Source of the DNA: Microbacterium thalassium
Lineage (GTDB): Bacteria > Actinomycetota > Actinomycetes > Actinomycetales > Microbacteriaceae
Length of the DNA stretch: 64,000 nt
Direction: 5' to 3'
Assembly: GCF_014208045.1 (NCBI RefSeq)
Contig: NZ_JACHML010000001.1
Coordinates: 3,534,001 to 3,598,000 of the forward strand
Shown here: piece by piece, positions 51,585-59,753 of the stretch
Numbering within the stretch: the stretch's first letter is position 1
How the letters are laid out: every line of letters starts with the position of its first letter
Position numbers and translations under genes: made by a program
Notes under the pieces: generated by a model
The model's database searches: none
Told to the model about the DNA's origin: nothing
What the model saw: only the letters and a program-made list of their open reading frames with translations

Positions 51585-52248
51585 GCGGATCCGCAGCGAC
51601 GCCCCCGTGCTCGTGATCGGTCTGGGCCGCTTCGGCGCCGCGTGCGCCGGCGAGCTCGACCGCCTCGACCGCGAGGTGCTCGCCATCGACGAGAGCCTCG
51701 ACCTCGTGCAGAAGTGGTCCGAGCGCGTCACCCACACCGTGCAGGCCGACGCCCGCAACATCGACGCGCTCAAGCAGATCGGGGCGCAGGACTTCCAGGT
51801 CGTCGTCGTCGCCGTCGGCTCGTCGATCGAGGCATCCGTCCTCATCACCGCCAACCTCGTCGACCTCAAGGTGCCGCAGATCTGGGCGAAGGCGGTGTCG
51901 CAGTCGCACGGCAAGATCCTCGCCCGCGTCGGTGCGAACCACGTCATCTACCCGGAGCGCGAGGCGGGCGAACGCGTCGCGCACCTCGTGAGCGGACGGA
52001 TGCTGGACTTCATCCGCTTCGACGACGACTTCGTGCTGGCCAAGATGTACCCGCCGAAGTTCATCCGCGGCGTGGGCCTGAACGAATCGGGCGTGCGCAC
52101 GAAGTACTCCGTGACGGTCGTGGGAGTGAAGAGCCCCGGCAAGCCGTTCCGGTATGCCGAAGCGAACACGGTCGTCACCAACCACGACCTCATCATCGTG
52201 TCGGGCACGAACTCCGACATCGAGCGCTTCGCGGCCCTCGACCGCTGA
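51577..52248 (+). CDS. TrkA/KtrA-type RCK regulatory subunit (copy 1)
   Basis: 223 residues from TTG 51577. N-terminal Rossmann RCK-N domain with the nucleotide motif VLVIGLGRFGAACAGEL and acidic strand end LAIDE; AVGSSIEASVLITANL and HVIYPEREAGERVAHLV complete RCK-N. A C-terminal TrkA-C domain follows (GVKSPGKPF to DLIIVSGTNSDIERF). It should form a ring under the TrkH-like channel and gate K+ flow through ATP/ADP or NAD(H) and possibly c-di-AMP binding. It is coupled to the preceding gene. Confidence 0.92.
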   Translation: MVERIRSDAPVLVIGLGRFGAACAGELDRLDREVLAIDESLDLVQKWSERVTHTVQADARNIDALKQIGAQDFQVVVVAVGSSIEASVLITANLVDLKVPQIWAKAVSQSHGKILARVGANHVIYPEREAGERVAHLVSGRMLDFIRFDDDFVLAKMYPPKFIRGVGLNESGVRTKYSVTVVGVKSPGKPFRYAEANTVVTNHDLIIVSGTNSDIERFAALDR

Positions 52249-52271
52249 GCGCGCCGCGACGCGGCCTCAGC
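52244..52271. terminator. Hairpin across the two convergent trkA stop codons
   Basis: GCTGAG (52244-52249) pairs with CTCAGC (52266-52271), and GCCGCG (52253-52258) pairs with CGCGGC (52260-52265). The stem includes both stop codons and lacks a T run. It could act as a bidirectional terminator. Confidence 0.4.
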
Positions 52272-52962
52272 GCAGCTGCGCGACCGCCTCGACACGGCTC
52301 GTCGGCCCGACGATCAGGATCTTGTCGCCCGGCTGCAGCACGGTGCTGTTCTCGGCGTTGCGCCACGCGCCGTCGGTCGGCTTGAACGCCGACACGGTCA
52401 CGCCGTGCTTGCGACGCAGATCGGTCGCTCCCAGCGGTGTGCCGGTGAAGGACGCGGGGACCACGAGCTTCGCCAGCGAATAGCCCACCTCGATCTCCAG
52501 GTAGTCCTGCGCGGCGCCGCGCACGAGGTGGGCGACGCGGCGTCCCATCTCGCGCTCGGGGTAGATGACGTGGTGGACCCCCAACTGCTCGAGGATGCGC
52601 CCGTGCTGCTCCCCCACGGCCTTCGCCCAGATGACGGGCACCTTCAGCTGCAGCAGGATCGACGAGGTCAGGATCGACGCCTGCACGTCGTGGCCGATCG
52701 CGACGACGACGCGGTCGAACTGGTCGACCGACAGCTGCCGCAGCGCCTCCTCCTTCGTCGAGTCGGCGCGCACGACCTGGGTGAGCACGCCGTTGTACGA
52801 CTGGACGATCTCCTCGTCGGTGTCGATGCCGAGGACCTCGGTGCCCGACGCCATGAGCTCCTCGGCGAGGGCCGCGCCGAAGCGGCCGAGCCCGATGACG
52901 GCGACCGAGTCGACCTCGGCGATGCGCCGCGAGGTGTCGGCGAAGAGCGAGAACTTAGCCAA
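52267..52962 (-). CDS. TrkA/KtrA-type RCK regulatory subunit (copy 2)
   Basis: 231 residues from TTG 52962, which lies inside the end of trkH copy 2. RCK-N motifs: VAVIGLGRFGAALAEELMAS, the acidic pocket VLGIDTDEEIV, AIGHDVQASILTSSILLQL and HHVIYPEREMGRRVAHLV. The C-terminal TrkA-C domain ends with GDKILIVGPTSRVEAVAQL. It is clearly paralogous to copy 1, sharing the HVIYPERE and IWAKAV segments. It should regulate the adjacent channel subunit. The two trkA genes end only 18 bp apart, tail to tail. Confidence 0.92.
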   Translation of the reverse strand: MAKFSLFADTSRRIAEVDSVAVIGLGRFGAALAEELMASGTEVLGIDTDEEIVQSYNGVLTQVVRADSTKEEALRQLSVDQFDRVVVAIGHDVQASILTSSILLQLKVPVIWAKAVGEQHGRILEQLGVHHVIYPEREMGRRVAHLVRGAAQDYLEIEVGYSLAKLVVPASFTGTPLGATDLRRKHGVTVSAFKPTDGAWRNAENSTVLQPGDKILIVGPTSRVEAVAQLR

Positions 52963-54322
52963 TGGCGGGCCTCTCCTTGGGGTACTCGTACAGGATCCGG
53001 CGATCCCGGAGTGCCAGTGCTGATCCGAGCGTAAGCGGCCCGATCCGTCCGAGGAACATGAGCACGACGAGGATCATCTCGGCGGACGGAGGCATCTCCC
53101 ACGTGATGCCCGTCGTCAGCCCGACGGTGCCGAAGGCCGAGACCGCCTCGAACAGCACGCGGTCGAACGGCAGCCCCGTGATGATCATGATCGCCACCAC
53201 GGCGGACATGACCGCGCCGATCGCGACGAGCACGACCGAGATCGCCTGGCGGTGGACGGCGCGCGAGAGGCGCTTGCCGAAGATGTTGACGGCGCCCTCG
53301 CCGCGCAGCTCGGTCAGCAGGATGAACAGCAGCACGCCGAACGTGGTGACCTTGATGCCGCCCGCCGTGCCCGCCGGTCCCCCGCCGATGAACATCAGCA
53401 CATCCATGCCGACCCATGTCTCGTCGTGCATGAGGCCGACGTCGACCGAGTTGAATCCCGCGGTGCGCACCTGGACGGCGTGGAAGAACCCGATGAGCAG
53501 GCGCGACCACGGGTTCTCGTACTGCCCGAGCGTGCCGGGGTTCGACCACTCGATCACCGTGATGTAGATGGTGCCGACCGGAATCAGCAGAGCCGTTCCC
53601 CAGAGCACCAGACGCGTGTTCATGCTCCAGCGAAGCGGATGCCGCCATTCGCGGCGCAGCTGCATGAGGACCGGGAAACCGAAGCCGCCGAGGATGATGG
53701 CCGCGCAGATGGGCAGGCAGATGAAGGGATCCGCTGCGAACGGAATCAGGTTGTCCGTGTACAGGGCGAACCCGGCGTTGTTGAACGACGACACCGCGTG
53801 GAACAGCGCATGCCACAGCCCCTTGCCCACGTCGTAGCCGTACCCGCCGACGAACCGCAGGAACAGCAGCACGAACACGACCGCCTCGATCGAGAACGAG
53901 GTCAGGACGATGCCCTTGACCACACGGCGCACGTCGTCGCGACCGATGGCGGTCGTCTCGGCGGCGGCGTTGAGCCGCGAGCGCACGCTCAGGCGCCGCG
54001 CGAGCAGGACGCCGATCAGCGTTGCGACGATCATGATGCCCAGGCCGCCGACCTGGATCAGCAGCATGATGACGGTGAGGCCGAACCCGCTCCAGTGCGT
54101 CGCGGTGTCGAGGGTCACCAGACCCGTCACGCACACCGCCGACGTGGCGGTGAACACGGCGTCGTCGAAGTCGGTCGCCGTGCCCGACGCGGCCGAGACC
54201 GGCAGCGTGAGCAGCAGGGCGCCCAGCATGATGACGCCCGCGAACCCCGCCACCACGACCTGGGCCGGATGCAGGCGCGCACGCCGCCTGCGCCGCAGGC
54301 GCGCAGGATCGGTGGTCGGCAC
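52955..54322 (-). CDS. TrkH/KtrB-family potassium channel subunit (copy 2)
   Basis: 455 residues from GTG 54322. An Arg-rich cytoplasmic start (ARLRRRRRARLH) is followed by the M1-P-M2 repeats with filter loops TSAVCVTGL, SSFNNAGFAL, QVRTAGFNSV and SAFGTVGLTTG. These are closer to the classical KtrB signatures than copy 1. The segment FIGGGPAGTAGGIKVTTFGV is the conserved M3 region. It overlaps trkA copy 2 by 8 nt and ends YPKERPAIG. The start is 7 nt behind TAGATT, so the transcript is probably leaderless, unlike copy 1, which has a ribosome site. Confidence 0.92.
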   Translation of the reverse strand: MPTTDPARLRRRRRARLHPAQVVVAGFAGVIMLGALLLTLPVSAASGTATDFDDAVFTATSAVCVTGLVTLDTATHWSGFGLTVIMLLIQVGGLGIMIVATLIGVLLARRLSVRSRLNAAAETTAIGRDDVRRVVKGIVLTSFSIEAVVFVLLFLRFVGGYGYDVGKGLWHALFHAVSSFNNAGFALYTDNLIPFAADPFICLPICAAIILGGFGFPVLMQLRREWRHPLRWSMNTRLVLWGTALLIPVGTIYITVIEWSNPGTLGQYENPWSRLLIGFFHAVQVRTAGFNSVDVGLMHDETWVGMDVLMFIGGGPAGTAGGIKVTTFGVLLFILLTELRGEGAVNIFGKRLSRAVHRQAISVVLVAIGAVMSAVVAIMIITGLPFDRVLFEAVSAFGTVGLTTGITWEMPPSAEMILVVLMFLGRIGPLTLGSALALRDRRILYEYPKERPAIG

Positions 54323-54329
54323 GATCGTG

Positions 54330-54335
54330 AATCTA
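54330..54335 (-). promoter_or_regulatory. -10 box of a leaderless promoter for trkH copy 2
   Basis: TAGATT on the minus strand ends 7 nt before GTG 54322, in the 54-bp gap to proC. Confidence 0.55.
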
Positions 54336-54376
54336 CGCCGCTGCGGCCGGAGCGCAATCCTCCCGTGCCGGAATCG

Positions 54377-55216
54377 TCACGCTCCGGCGGCGAGCTCCCG
54401 GGCGCGCGCGAGGGCGGCATCGGTCGCCCGCGCGAACACGTCGTCGAGGTGCGCCTCCTGCAGCACGGCGATCGCGCGCTCGGTCGTACCCTTGGGACTC
54501 GTGACCCGTCGCCGCAGCTCGGCCGGGTCCTCGCCGGATGCAGCCAGCAGCGCCGCGGCCCCGATGAAGGTCTGCTCGGCCATCAGACGCGCCTCGTCCT
54601 CCTCGAAGCCCTTGCCGAGCGCGGCCTTGGTGAGCTCCTCGATGAGGAGGAAGACGTACGCCGGTCCCGAACCCGAGATCGTCGAGAGCGCGTCGATCTG
54701 GGACTCGGGCACCTCCACGACCGCACCGACGGTCTCGAACAGCGCGCGCACGAGCGCCATCGTCTCCGGCGTCGCCCGCGTGCCCGCGGCGAGTCCGGTC
54801 ACGGCCCTGCCGACGACGGCCGGCGTGTTCGGCATCGAGCGGACGACGATCGCCTGCGGCCCGAGGATCTGCTCGAAGGTCGCGATCGTCACCCCGGCGG
54901 CGAGGCTCACGACGATCGCGCCGGGGCGCAGGACCGGCCCGATCTCGCGCAGCAGTGCGGGCACCATCGCCGGCTTCACACCGATCAGGACGATGCCGGC
55001 GCCGGCCGCGGCAGCGCGATTGCCCTCGGCATCCGCTTCGAGCGCGACGCTGGTCACGCCCTCGAGCCCGGCGTGCACGTCGGCCTTCGCCGCCGTCCGG
55101 TTGGTCACGACCACTCCGGCGGAAGCCGCGCCGGAGGCCACCAGCCCCTGGAGGATCGCGCCGCCCATGGAGCCGGCGCCGAGGATCGCGATGGGGGGAA
55201 GAGCGGTGTCGGGCAT
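54377..55216 (-). CDS. proC: Pyrroline-5-carboxylate reductase
   Basis: 279 residues from ATG 55216. The NADP-binding Rossmann start is IAILGAGSMGGAILQGL; the middle has VLIGVKPAMV and VRSMPNTPAVVGRAVT; the conserved C-terminal helices contain ALSTISGSGPAYVFLLIEEL and RVTSPKGTTERAI, the ProC signature. It catalyses the last step of proline synthesis, reducing 1-pyrroline-5-carboxylate to L-proline. The length is normal. The start lies 6 nt behind TAGGAT (leaderless). Proline is also an osmolyte, but no direct link to the adjacent Trk system is shown. Confidence 0.95.
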   Translation of the reverse strand: MPDTALPPIAILGAGSMGGAILQGLVASGAASAGVVVTNRTAAKADVHAGLEGVTSVALEADAEGNRAAAAGAGIVLIGVKPAMVPALLREIGPVLRPGAIVVSLAAGVTIATFEQILGPQAIVVRSMPNTPAVVGRAVTGLAAGTRATPETMALVRALFETVGAVVEVPESQIDALSTISGSGPAYVFLLIEELTKAALGKGFEEDEARLMAEQTFIGAAALLAASGEDPAELRRRVTSPKGTTERAIAVLQEAHLDDVFARATDAALARARELAAGA

Positions 55217-55222
55217 GGGCCC

Positions 55223-55228
55223 ATCCTA
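55223..55228 (-). promoter_or_regulatory. -10 box of a leaderless promoter for proC
   Basis: TAGGAT on the minus strand ends 6 nt before ATG 55216. Confidence 0.55.
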
Positions 55229-55301
55229 GGTCGGCCGCCGTGGCACGCGGATGCCGATGACACACGAACATGAAACCTCGTTCACCTTACCCTCCGCGGT
55301 C

Positions 55302-55307
55302 TATAGT
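55302..55307 (+). promoter_or_regulatory. -10 box for the alpha/beta hydrolase gene
   Basis: TATAGT is one base from the TATAAT consensus and lies 54 bp upstream of ATG 55362. A weak TCGTTC at 55278-55283 could be the -35 box. The gene has a ribosome site (tggagga, 55348-55354), so this mRNA is leadered. Confidence 0.5.
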
Positions 55308-55361
55308 CGAGGCAGGAGGGGCGGCGAAGCCCCTGGTGCACGACCCGTGGAGGACCCAGCC

Positions 55362-56474
55362 ATGACCCTGTTCGAAGGCATCACCGAGCGCGTCATCGAC
55401 ACGCCACGACTGCGCGTGAACATCCTCGAGCGTGCAGGCGACGATCCGGCCACCCCCGCCGACCGCACGATCGTCTTCATCCACGGCAACGTCTCGTCGT
55501 CGCTGTTCTGGCAGGAGATCATGGAGGATCTGCCCTCGGACCTCCGCGTCATCGCGATCGACCTGCGCGGCTTCGGCGGCACCGAGCACGCCCCCATCGA
55601 CGCCACGCGCGGCGTTCGGGACTTCAGCGACGACGTGCACGCGACGCTCGAGGCCCTGGGCCTGGGCGCCGTCCACCTGGTCGGCTGGTCGATGGGCGGC
55701 GGCGTCGTGATGCAGTACGCCCTCGACCACCCCGTGCTCAGCCTCACGCTGCAGTCGCCGGTGTCGCCGTACGGCTTCGGCGGCACCCGCCGAGACGGCA
55801 CGCGCCTGACCGACGACGACGCCGGCTGCGGCGCCGGCGGCGCGAACCCCGACTTCGTGCAGCGGCTCACCGACGGCGACACGTCGGCGGATGCCGCGAC
55901 CTCGCCGCGCAGCGTCTTCCGCTCCGGCTACGTCGCCCCGGGCTACACGACCGAGAACGAGGACGTGTGGGTCGCGTCGATGCTGTCGACGTCGACAGCC
56001 TCGGGCAACTACCCCGGCAATTCGGTCGCGTCGGAGAACTGGCCCGGCTTCGCCGCGGGCACCGACGGTGTGCTCAACACGATGGCCCCGAAGCACTTCG
56101 ACGTGTCGGGCATCGTCGACCTCGAGCCCAAGCCCCCGATCCTGTGGGTCCACGGCACCGCGGACGCCATCGTCTCGGACGCGTCGTTCTACGACCTCAA
56201 CCACCTGGGCGCGCTGGGGATCCTGCCCGGCTGGCCTGGCGCCGACGTCGCGCCGGCCCAGGAGATGGTGTCGCAGACCCGCGACGTGCTGGGCGAATAC
56301 GCCTCTCGCGGCGGATCGGCGGTCGAGCTCGCGTTCGAGGGCGTCGGCCACTCGTCGCACCTCGAGCGCCCCGCGGAGTTCCGCCACGCCCTGCTCGAGC
56401 TCATCGGCTACATCGGCCACGCGCAGAATCCGGCGCCGCCGACCGAGGCGATCATCCTGCGCGCCTCCGACTGA
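55362..56474 (+). CDS. Alpha/beta-fold hydrolase
   Basis: 370 residues from ATG 55362. The oxyanion region is VFIHGNVSSSLFW, the strand-turn DLRGFGGTEHAP is typical of the fold, and the nucleophile elbow is VGWSMGGGVVM (GWSMGG). A late acid is likely in WVHGTADAIVSD, and the catalytic His in VGHSSHLERP. It is longer than most such hydrolases because of an insert around residues 150-230, which carries two Trp and many Ser/Asn. The substrate is unknown. A strong hairpin after the stop separates it from the CDF transporter. Confidence 0.9.
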   Translation: MTLFEGITERVIDTPRLRVNILERAGDDPATPADRTIVFIHGNVSSSLFWQEIMEDLPSDLRVIAIDLRGFGGTEHAPIDATRGVRDFSDDVHATLEALGLGAVHLVGWSMGGGVVMQYALDHPVLSLTLQSPVSPYGFGGTRRDGTRLTDDDAGCGAGGANPDFVQRLTDGDTSADAATSPRSVFRSGYVAPGYTTENEDVWVASMLSTSTASGNYPGNSVASENWPGFAAGTDGVLNTMAPKHFDVSGIVDLEPKPPILWVHGTADAIVSDASFYDLNHLGALGILPGWPGADVAPAQEMVSQTRDVLGEYASRGGSAVELAFEGVGHSSHLERPAEFRHALLELIGYIGHAQNPAPPTEAIILRASD

Positions 56475-56484
56475 GTCCACCAGA

Positions 56485-56510
56485 ACATCGGCGGGTGCGC
56501 CCGCCGATGT
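56485..56510. terminator. Perfect 11-bp hairpin between the hydrolase and CDF genes
   Basis: ACATCGGCGGG (56485-56495) and CCCGCCGATGT (56500-56510) form an 11-bp stem with a TGCG loop, 11 bp past the hydrolase stop. There is no T run. It lies just upstream of the CDF -10 box, so it may also affect that promoter. Confidence 0.55.
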
Positions 56511-56513
56511 CCC

Positions 56514-56519
56514 TAAACT
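56514..56519 (+). promoter_or_regulatory. -10 box of a leaderless promoter for the CDF transporter
   Basis: TAAACT ends 7 nt before ATG 56527. Confidence 0.55.
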
Positions 56520-56526
56520 CGACCGC

Positions 56527-57492
56527 ATGAGTGCATCCGGCGGCGGCAAGGCGATCATCGCAGCCTTCCTGGCCAACATGGGGATCGCGGTGGCGAAGTT
56601 CATCGCGTGGTTCATCTCGGGGTCGGCGTCGATGCTCGCCGAGGCGATCCACTCGGTCGCCGATTCGGGCAACCAGCTGCTGCTGCTCCTCGGCGGCCGC
56701 CAGGCCAAGAAGAAGGCCGATCGGGAGCACCCGTTCGGGTACGGCCGCGAGCGCTACGTGTACGCGTTCGTCGTCGCGATCATCCTGTTCTCGGTCGGCG
56801 GGCTGTTCTCGATCTACGAGGGCGTGGACAAGATCACCCATCCCCACGAGCTCGAGAACGTCTGGCTCCCGGTGACCGTGCTGCTGATCGCCATCGCCCT
56901 GGAGTCCTTCTCGCTGCGCACCGCGGTCAAGGAGTCCAACCAGGTCCGCGAGAAGAGCCAGTCGTGGGTGTCCTTCGTCCGGCGGGCCAAGGCCCCGGAG
57001 CTCCCCGTCGTGCTGCTCGAGGACGTCGCGGCCCTCACCGGACTGTTCTTCGCCCTGCTGGGCGTGGGCCTGACCGCGATCACCGGCAACTCGGTCTTCG
57101 ACGCGATCGGCACGCTCATGATCGGCACGCTGCTGATCCTGGTCGCGATCACGCTCGGCATCGAGACCAAGAGCCTGCTCGTGGGCGAAGGAGCGACAGA
57201 GGGCGACCACCGCCGCATCGTGGCCGCGATCCAGGACGGCCCCGAGGTCCGCCGCATCATCCACATCAAGACGCTCTACCTCGGTCCCGACGAGCTGATG
57301 GTCGCCGCGAAGCTCGGATTCCGCGGCGACGTGTCGCTGGGCGAGGTCGCCGCGGCGATCGACACGGTCGAGGCCCGCGTGCGCGAGGTGGTGCCGGCGG
57401 CGCGCGTCATCTACTTCGAACCCGACATCTATCGCGCGCCGGCGTCTCCCGAGCCGCCCACCGAGCAGGTCGTCATCCGATCCACCGACTGA
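56527..57492 (+). CDS. Cation diffusion facilitator (CDF) family metal transporter
   Basis: 321 residues from ATG 56527. Six membrane helices. The first metal-site motif is AEAIHSVADSGNQLLLL (HxxxD) in helix 2, and the second is VLLEDVAALTGL in helix 5, where the family usually has H/DxxxD. A cytoplasmic ferredoxin-like domain follows (RRIIHIKTLYLGPDELMVAA). CDF proteins exchange protons for Zn2+, Fe2+, Mn2+ or similar ions, exporting them. The GRQAKKKADREHPFGYGRER segment belongs to the CzcD-like/DUF branch without a His-rich loop. The metal is not predictable here. Confidence 0.9.
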   Translation: MSASGGGKAIIAAFLANMGIAVAKFIAWFISGSASMLAEAIHSVADSGNQLLLLLGGRQAKKKADREHPFGYGRERYVYAFVVAIILFSVGGLFSIYEGVDKITHPHELENVWLPVTVLLIAIALESFSLRTAVKESNQVREKSQSWVSFVRRAKAPELPVVLLEDVAALTGLFFALLGVGLTAITGNSVFDAIGTLMIGTLLILVAITLGIETKSLLVGEGATEGDHRRIVAAIQDGPEVRRIIHIKTLYLGPDELMVAAKLGFRGDVSLGEVAAAIDTVEARVREVVPAARVIYFEPDIYRAPASPEPPTEQVVIRSTD

Positions 57493-57502
57493 CGAGGAAG
57501 TC

Positions 57503-58432
57503 ATGGAGTACTGCGTCTTCACCGAGCCCCAGCAGGGAGCGAGCTACGACGATCAGCTGGCGTTCGCGCAGACGGCCGAACGCGTCGGCTTCGACGGCTT
57601 CTTCCGCTCAGACCACTACGTGCACATGGGAGCGGGCGACCCGCTGCCGGGACCGACGGATGCGTGGACCACGCTCGCCGGCCTCGCGCGCGAGACCTCG
57701 ACGATCCGGCTCGGAACGCTCGTGTCGTCGGTGACGTACCGCCTGCCGGGGATCCTCGCCATCCAGGCCGCGCAGGTCGACGCGATGTCGGGCGGACGCG
57801 TCGAACTGGGGCTCGGGACCGGGTGGTTCGAGCACGAGCACCGGGCGTACGGCATCCCGTTCCCCGCGAAGCGCTTCGGTCTGCTTGAGGAGCAGCTCGA
57901 GATCGTCACCGGACTGTGGTCCACTCCCCCGGGCGAGACGTACTCGTTCGCCGGCGAGCACTACGCGCTCGAGGACTCGCCCGCGCTGCCGAAGCCCGTC
58001 CAGAACCCGCCCCCGGTGATCGTCGGCGGCGCCGGGCCGAAGCGCACGCCGGCGCTCGCGGCCCGGTACGCTTCCGAGTTCAACATCGGGTTCCTTCCCG
58101 AGCCGGTCATCGCCGAGAAGTTCGCGAACGTGCGGCGGGCGTGCGAGGCCGAGGGGCGCGACCCCGCGACCCTGAAGATGTCGGTCGCGCTCCAGACCCT
58201 CGCCGGCGCGACGGAGGCCGACCTCGAACGGCGCGCCGCGAACGCGAACCGGACCGTGGCCCTGTACCGCGCCGACGAGAACGTCGCGGGCGGCCGGGAC
58301 GAGATCCTCGCGAAGGTGGAACGCCTCCAGGCGCTGGGCGCGCAGCGCATCTACTTCCAGCTCTTCGATCCGCAGGATGCCTCGCACGCGGAGTTCCTCG
58401 GCGAAGAGGTGCTCCCCCACCTGCCGCGCTGA
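57503..58432 (+). CDS. LLM-class F420- or FMN-dependent oxidoreductase
   Basis: 309 residues from ATG 57503, behind GAGGAAG and only 10 bp after the CDF gene. It is a luciferase-like TIM-barrel protein: FAQTAERVGFDGFFRSDHYV, TSTIRLGTLVSSVTYRLPGI, QVDAMSGGRVELGLGTGWF and the PPVIVGGAGPKRTPALAARY segment of the F420-using actinobacterial group. Such enzymes transfer hydride between F420H2 (or FMNH2) and small substrates. It ends 3 bp before the convergent DUF2306 gene. The cofactor is inferred from family. Confidence 0.9.
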   Translation: MEYCVFTEPQQGASYDDQLAFAQTAERVGFDGFFRSDHYVHMGAGDPLPGPTDAWTTLAGLARETSTIRLGTLVSSVTYRLPGILAIQAAQVDAMSGGRVELGLGTGWFEHEHRAYGIPFPAKRFGLLEEQLEIVTGLWSTPPGETYSFAGEHYALEDSPALPKPVQNPPPVIVGGAGPKRTPALAARYASEFNIGFLPEPVIAEKFANVRRACEAEGRDPATLKMSVALQTLAGATEADLERRAANANRTVALYRADENVAGGRDEILAKVERLQALGAQRIYFQLFDPQDASHAEFLGEEVLPHLPR

Positions 58433-58435
58433 GCG

Positions 58436-59185
58436 CTACGACGCGGGCGTCAGGCGATACGACGGCAGACCGCGGCGGCGGATGAGCCACTCCGCGACCA
58501 GCAGGTTGGGGAGCCACGCCAGGAACGGCACGGCGGCATACGCGTTCGTCCAGGCCGACTCGAACTCCCACGGCATGCCCAGCCACAGCGGCAGGAGCAG
58601 CAGCAGCGGGATCCACAGGCGCAGGGTGACCGCGGCGAACGTGAGCGCGTAGTTGCGGATCATCCACGACTGATGCGTCGCGACGTCGCCGCGCCGGATC
58701 GCCCGGTAGGCACGCCACCCGGTCAGCATCCACAGCACCGCGAGCGAGCCGAACCCGAACAGGCCGACCCAGCCGGCGGGGCTGACGAACGAGATCAGCA
58801 GGCCCGCGGCGCCGCCGAGGGCGACCGCGACGAGGTACACGCGGCCGGTCCACCGGTGCACACGCGGCAGCCGGTCGCGCAGCCCGCGCCAGAACTGCAG
58901 GGCGCCGAGGATGAGCGCGACGGATCCGCCCGCGATGTGGAGGTACAGGGAGAGCTGGACGAACAGCGGCTGCGCCGCGTAGGCCTCGGCGAGGCCGACC
59001 TGCTGCTCGGCGAGCGCGTCGAGGGGGCCGGTCGCGTACGGGGCGGCCGCGAAGGCGACGATGGCCAGCGCCGACAGGACGACGAACGTCCAGCCGATGC
59101 GGGAGCGCACGATCGGCGCGGCGGAGGCCGGCGGCGGCGTCGTGGCGGGCGATGCGGTGCGCGAGGTGGTGGTCGAAGTGGCCAT
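58436..59185 (-). CDS. DUF2306 membrane protein
   Basis: 249 residues from ATG 59185. Seven membrane helices are likely. The conserved DUF2306 features are the His in SLYLHIAGGSVALILGALQF, the segment LPRVHRWTGRVYLVAVALGG, and a later DVATHQSWMIRNYALTFAAV. The spaced His residues could bind haem or metal, but the family is uncharacterised. The start lies 6 nt behind TACCGT. It stands alone between an LLM oxidoreductase and tadA. Confidence 0.87.
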   Translation of the reverse strand: MATSTTTSRTASPATTPPPASAAPIVRSRIGWTFVVLSALAIVAFAAAPYATGPLDALAEQQVGLAEAYAAQPLFVQLSLYLHIAGGSVALILGALQFWRGLRDRLPRVHRWTGRVYLVAVALGGAAGLLISFVSPAGWVGLFGFGSLAVLWMLTGWRAYRAIRRGDVATHQSWMIRNYALTFAAVTLRLWIPLLLLLPLWLGMPWEFESAWTNAYAAVPFLAWLPNLLVAEWLIRRRGLPSYRLTPAS

Positions 59186-59191
59186 GACGCC

Positions 59192-59197
59192 ACGGTA
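59192..59197 (-). promoter_or_regulatory. -10 box of a leaderless promoter for the DUF2306 gene
   Basis: TACCGT on the minus strand ends 6 nt before ATG 59185. Confidence 0.55.
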
Positions 59198-59254
59198 TGG
59201 CGGGCGCCTCCGGGCCGACACCGGGTTATCCCCCGGATCCGGTCGGGCTTTCCG

Positions 59255-59716
59255 TCAGCGGCGGTCGGCGAAGAAGTCGCGGAGCAGAGCCGTGGCGGCA
59301 TCCGCCTCCACTCCCCCGAGGACCTCGGCGCGAGAGGGCAGGCGCCGGTCGCGCACGACGTCGTACATCGACCCCGCGGCACCGGCCTTGTCGTCCCACG
59401 CCCCGAAGACCACGCGCGAGACGTGCGCCTGCAGCAGAGCGCCCGCGCACATGACGCACGGCTCGAGGGTCACCACGAGCGTGCAGCCGTCGAGATTCCA
59501 CGACTCGATGGATGCCGCCGCCTGGCGCATCGCGACGATCTCGGCGTGCGCGGTGGGGTCATGGGAGACCTCGCGCAGGTTCCGCCCCTCGCCGATGATG
59601 CGACCGTCGGCATCCGTCACCACGGCCCCGACGGGGACGTCTCCGGCCTCGCCGGCCGCAGCCGCGAGATCGAGCGCCCGCTCCATGGCGGCGAGGTCCG
59701 ACGCGGCGATGTTCAC
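59255..59716 (-). CDS. tadA: tRNA adenosine(34) deaminase / nucleoside deaminase
   Basis: 153 residues from GTG 59716, chosen over GTG 59737 because TACCCT lies exactly 6 nt upstream, as in the other leaderless genes here. The zinc and catalytic residues are in DPTAHAEIVAM (HAE) and TLEPCVMCAGALLQ (PCxxC). The N-terminal MERALDLAAAAGEAGDVPVG and the late GAWDDKAGAAGSMYDVVRD fit TadA. It deaminates A34 to inosine in tRNA-Arg(ACG). It diverges from upp with 37 bp between starts. Confidence 0.92.
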   Translation of the reverse strand: MNIAASDLAAMERALDLAAAAGEAGDVPVGAVVTDADGRIIGEGRNLREVSHDPTAHAEIVAMRQAAASIESWNLDGCTLVVTLEPCVMCAGALLQAHVSRVVFGAWDDKAGAAGSMYDVVRDRRLPSRAEVLGGVEADAATALLRDFFADRR

Positions 59717-59722
59717 ATGACG

Positions 59723-59728
59723 AGGGTA
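59723..59728 (-). promoter_or_regulatory. -10 box of a leaderless promoter for tadA
   Basis: TACCCT on the minus strand ends 6 nt before GTG 59716. It helps decide the start. Confidence 0.55.
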
Positions 59729-59741
59729 GGACGTCACCGGC

Positions 59742-59747
59742 TAACCT
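59742..59747 (+). promoter_or_regulatory. -10 box of a leaderless promoter for upp
   Basis: TAACCT ends 6 nt before ATG 59754. It mirrors the tadA box 13 bp away on the other strand, so two divergent leaderless promoters share one small gap. Confidence 0.6.
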
Positions 59748-59753
59748 GAGCGT

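Noticed and set aside
59717..59737. Earlier GTG start for tadA
   Set aside because: It has neither a ribosome site nor a -10 box at leaderless distance, unlike GTG 59716.
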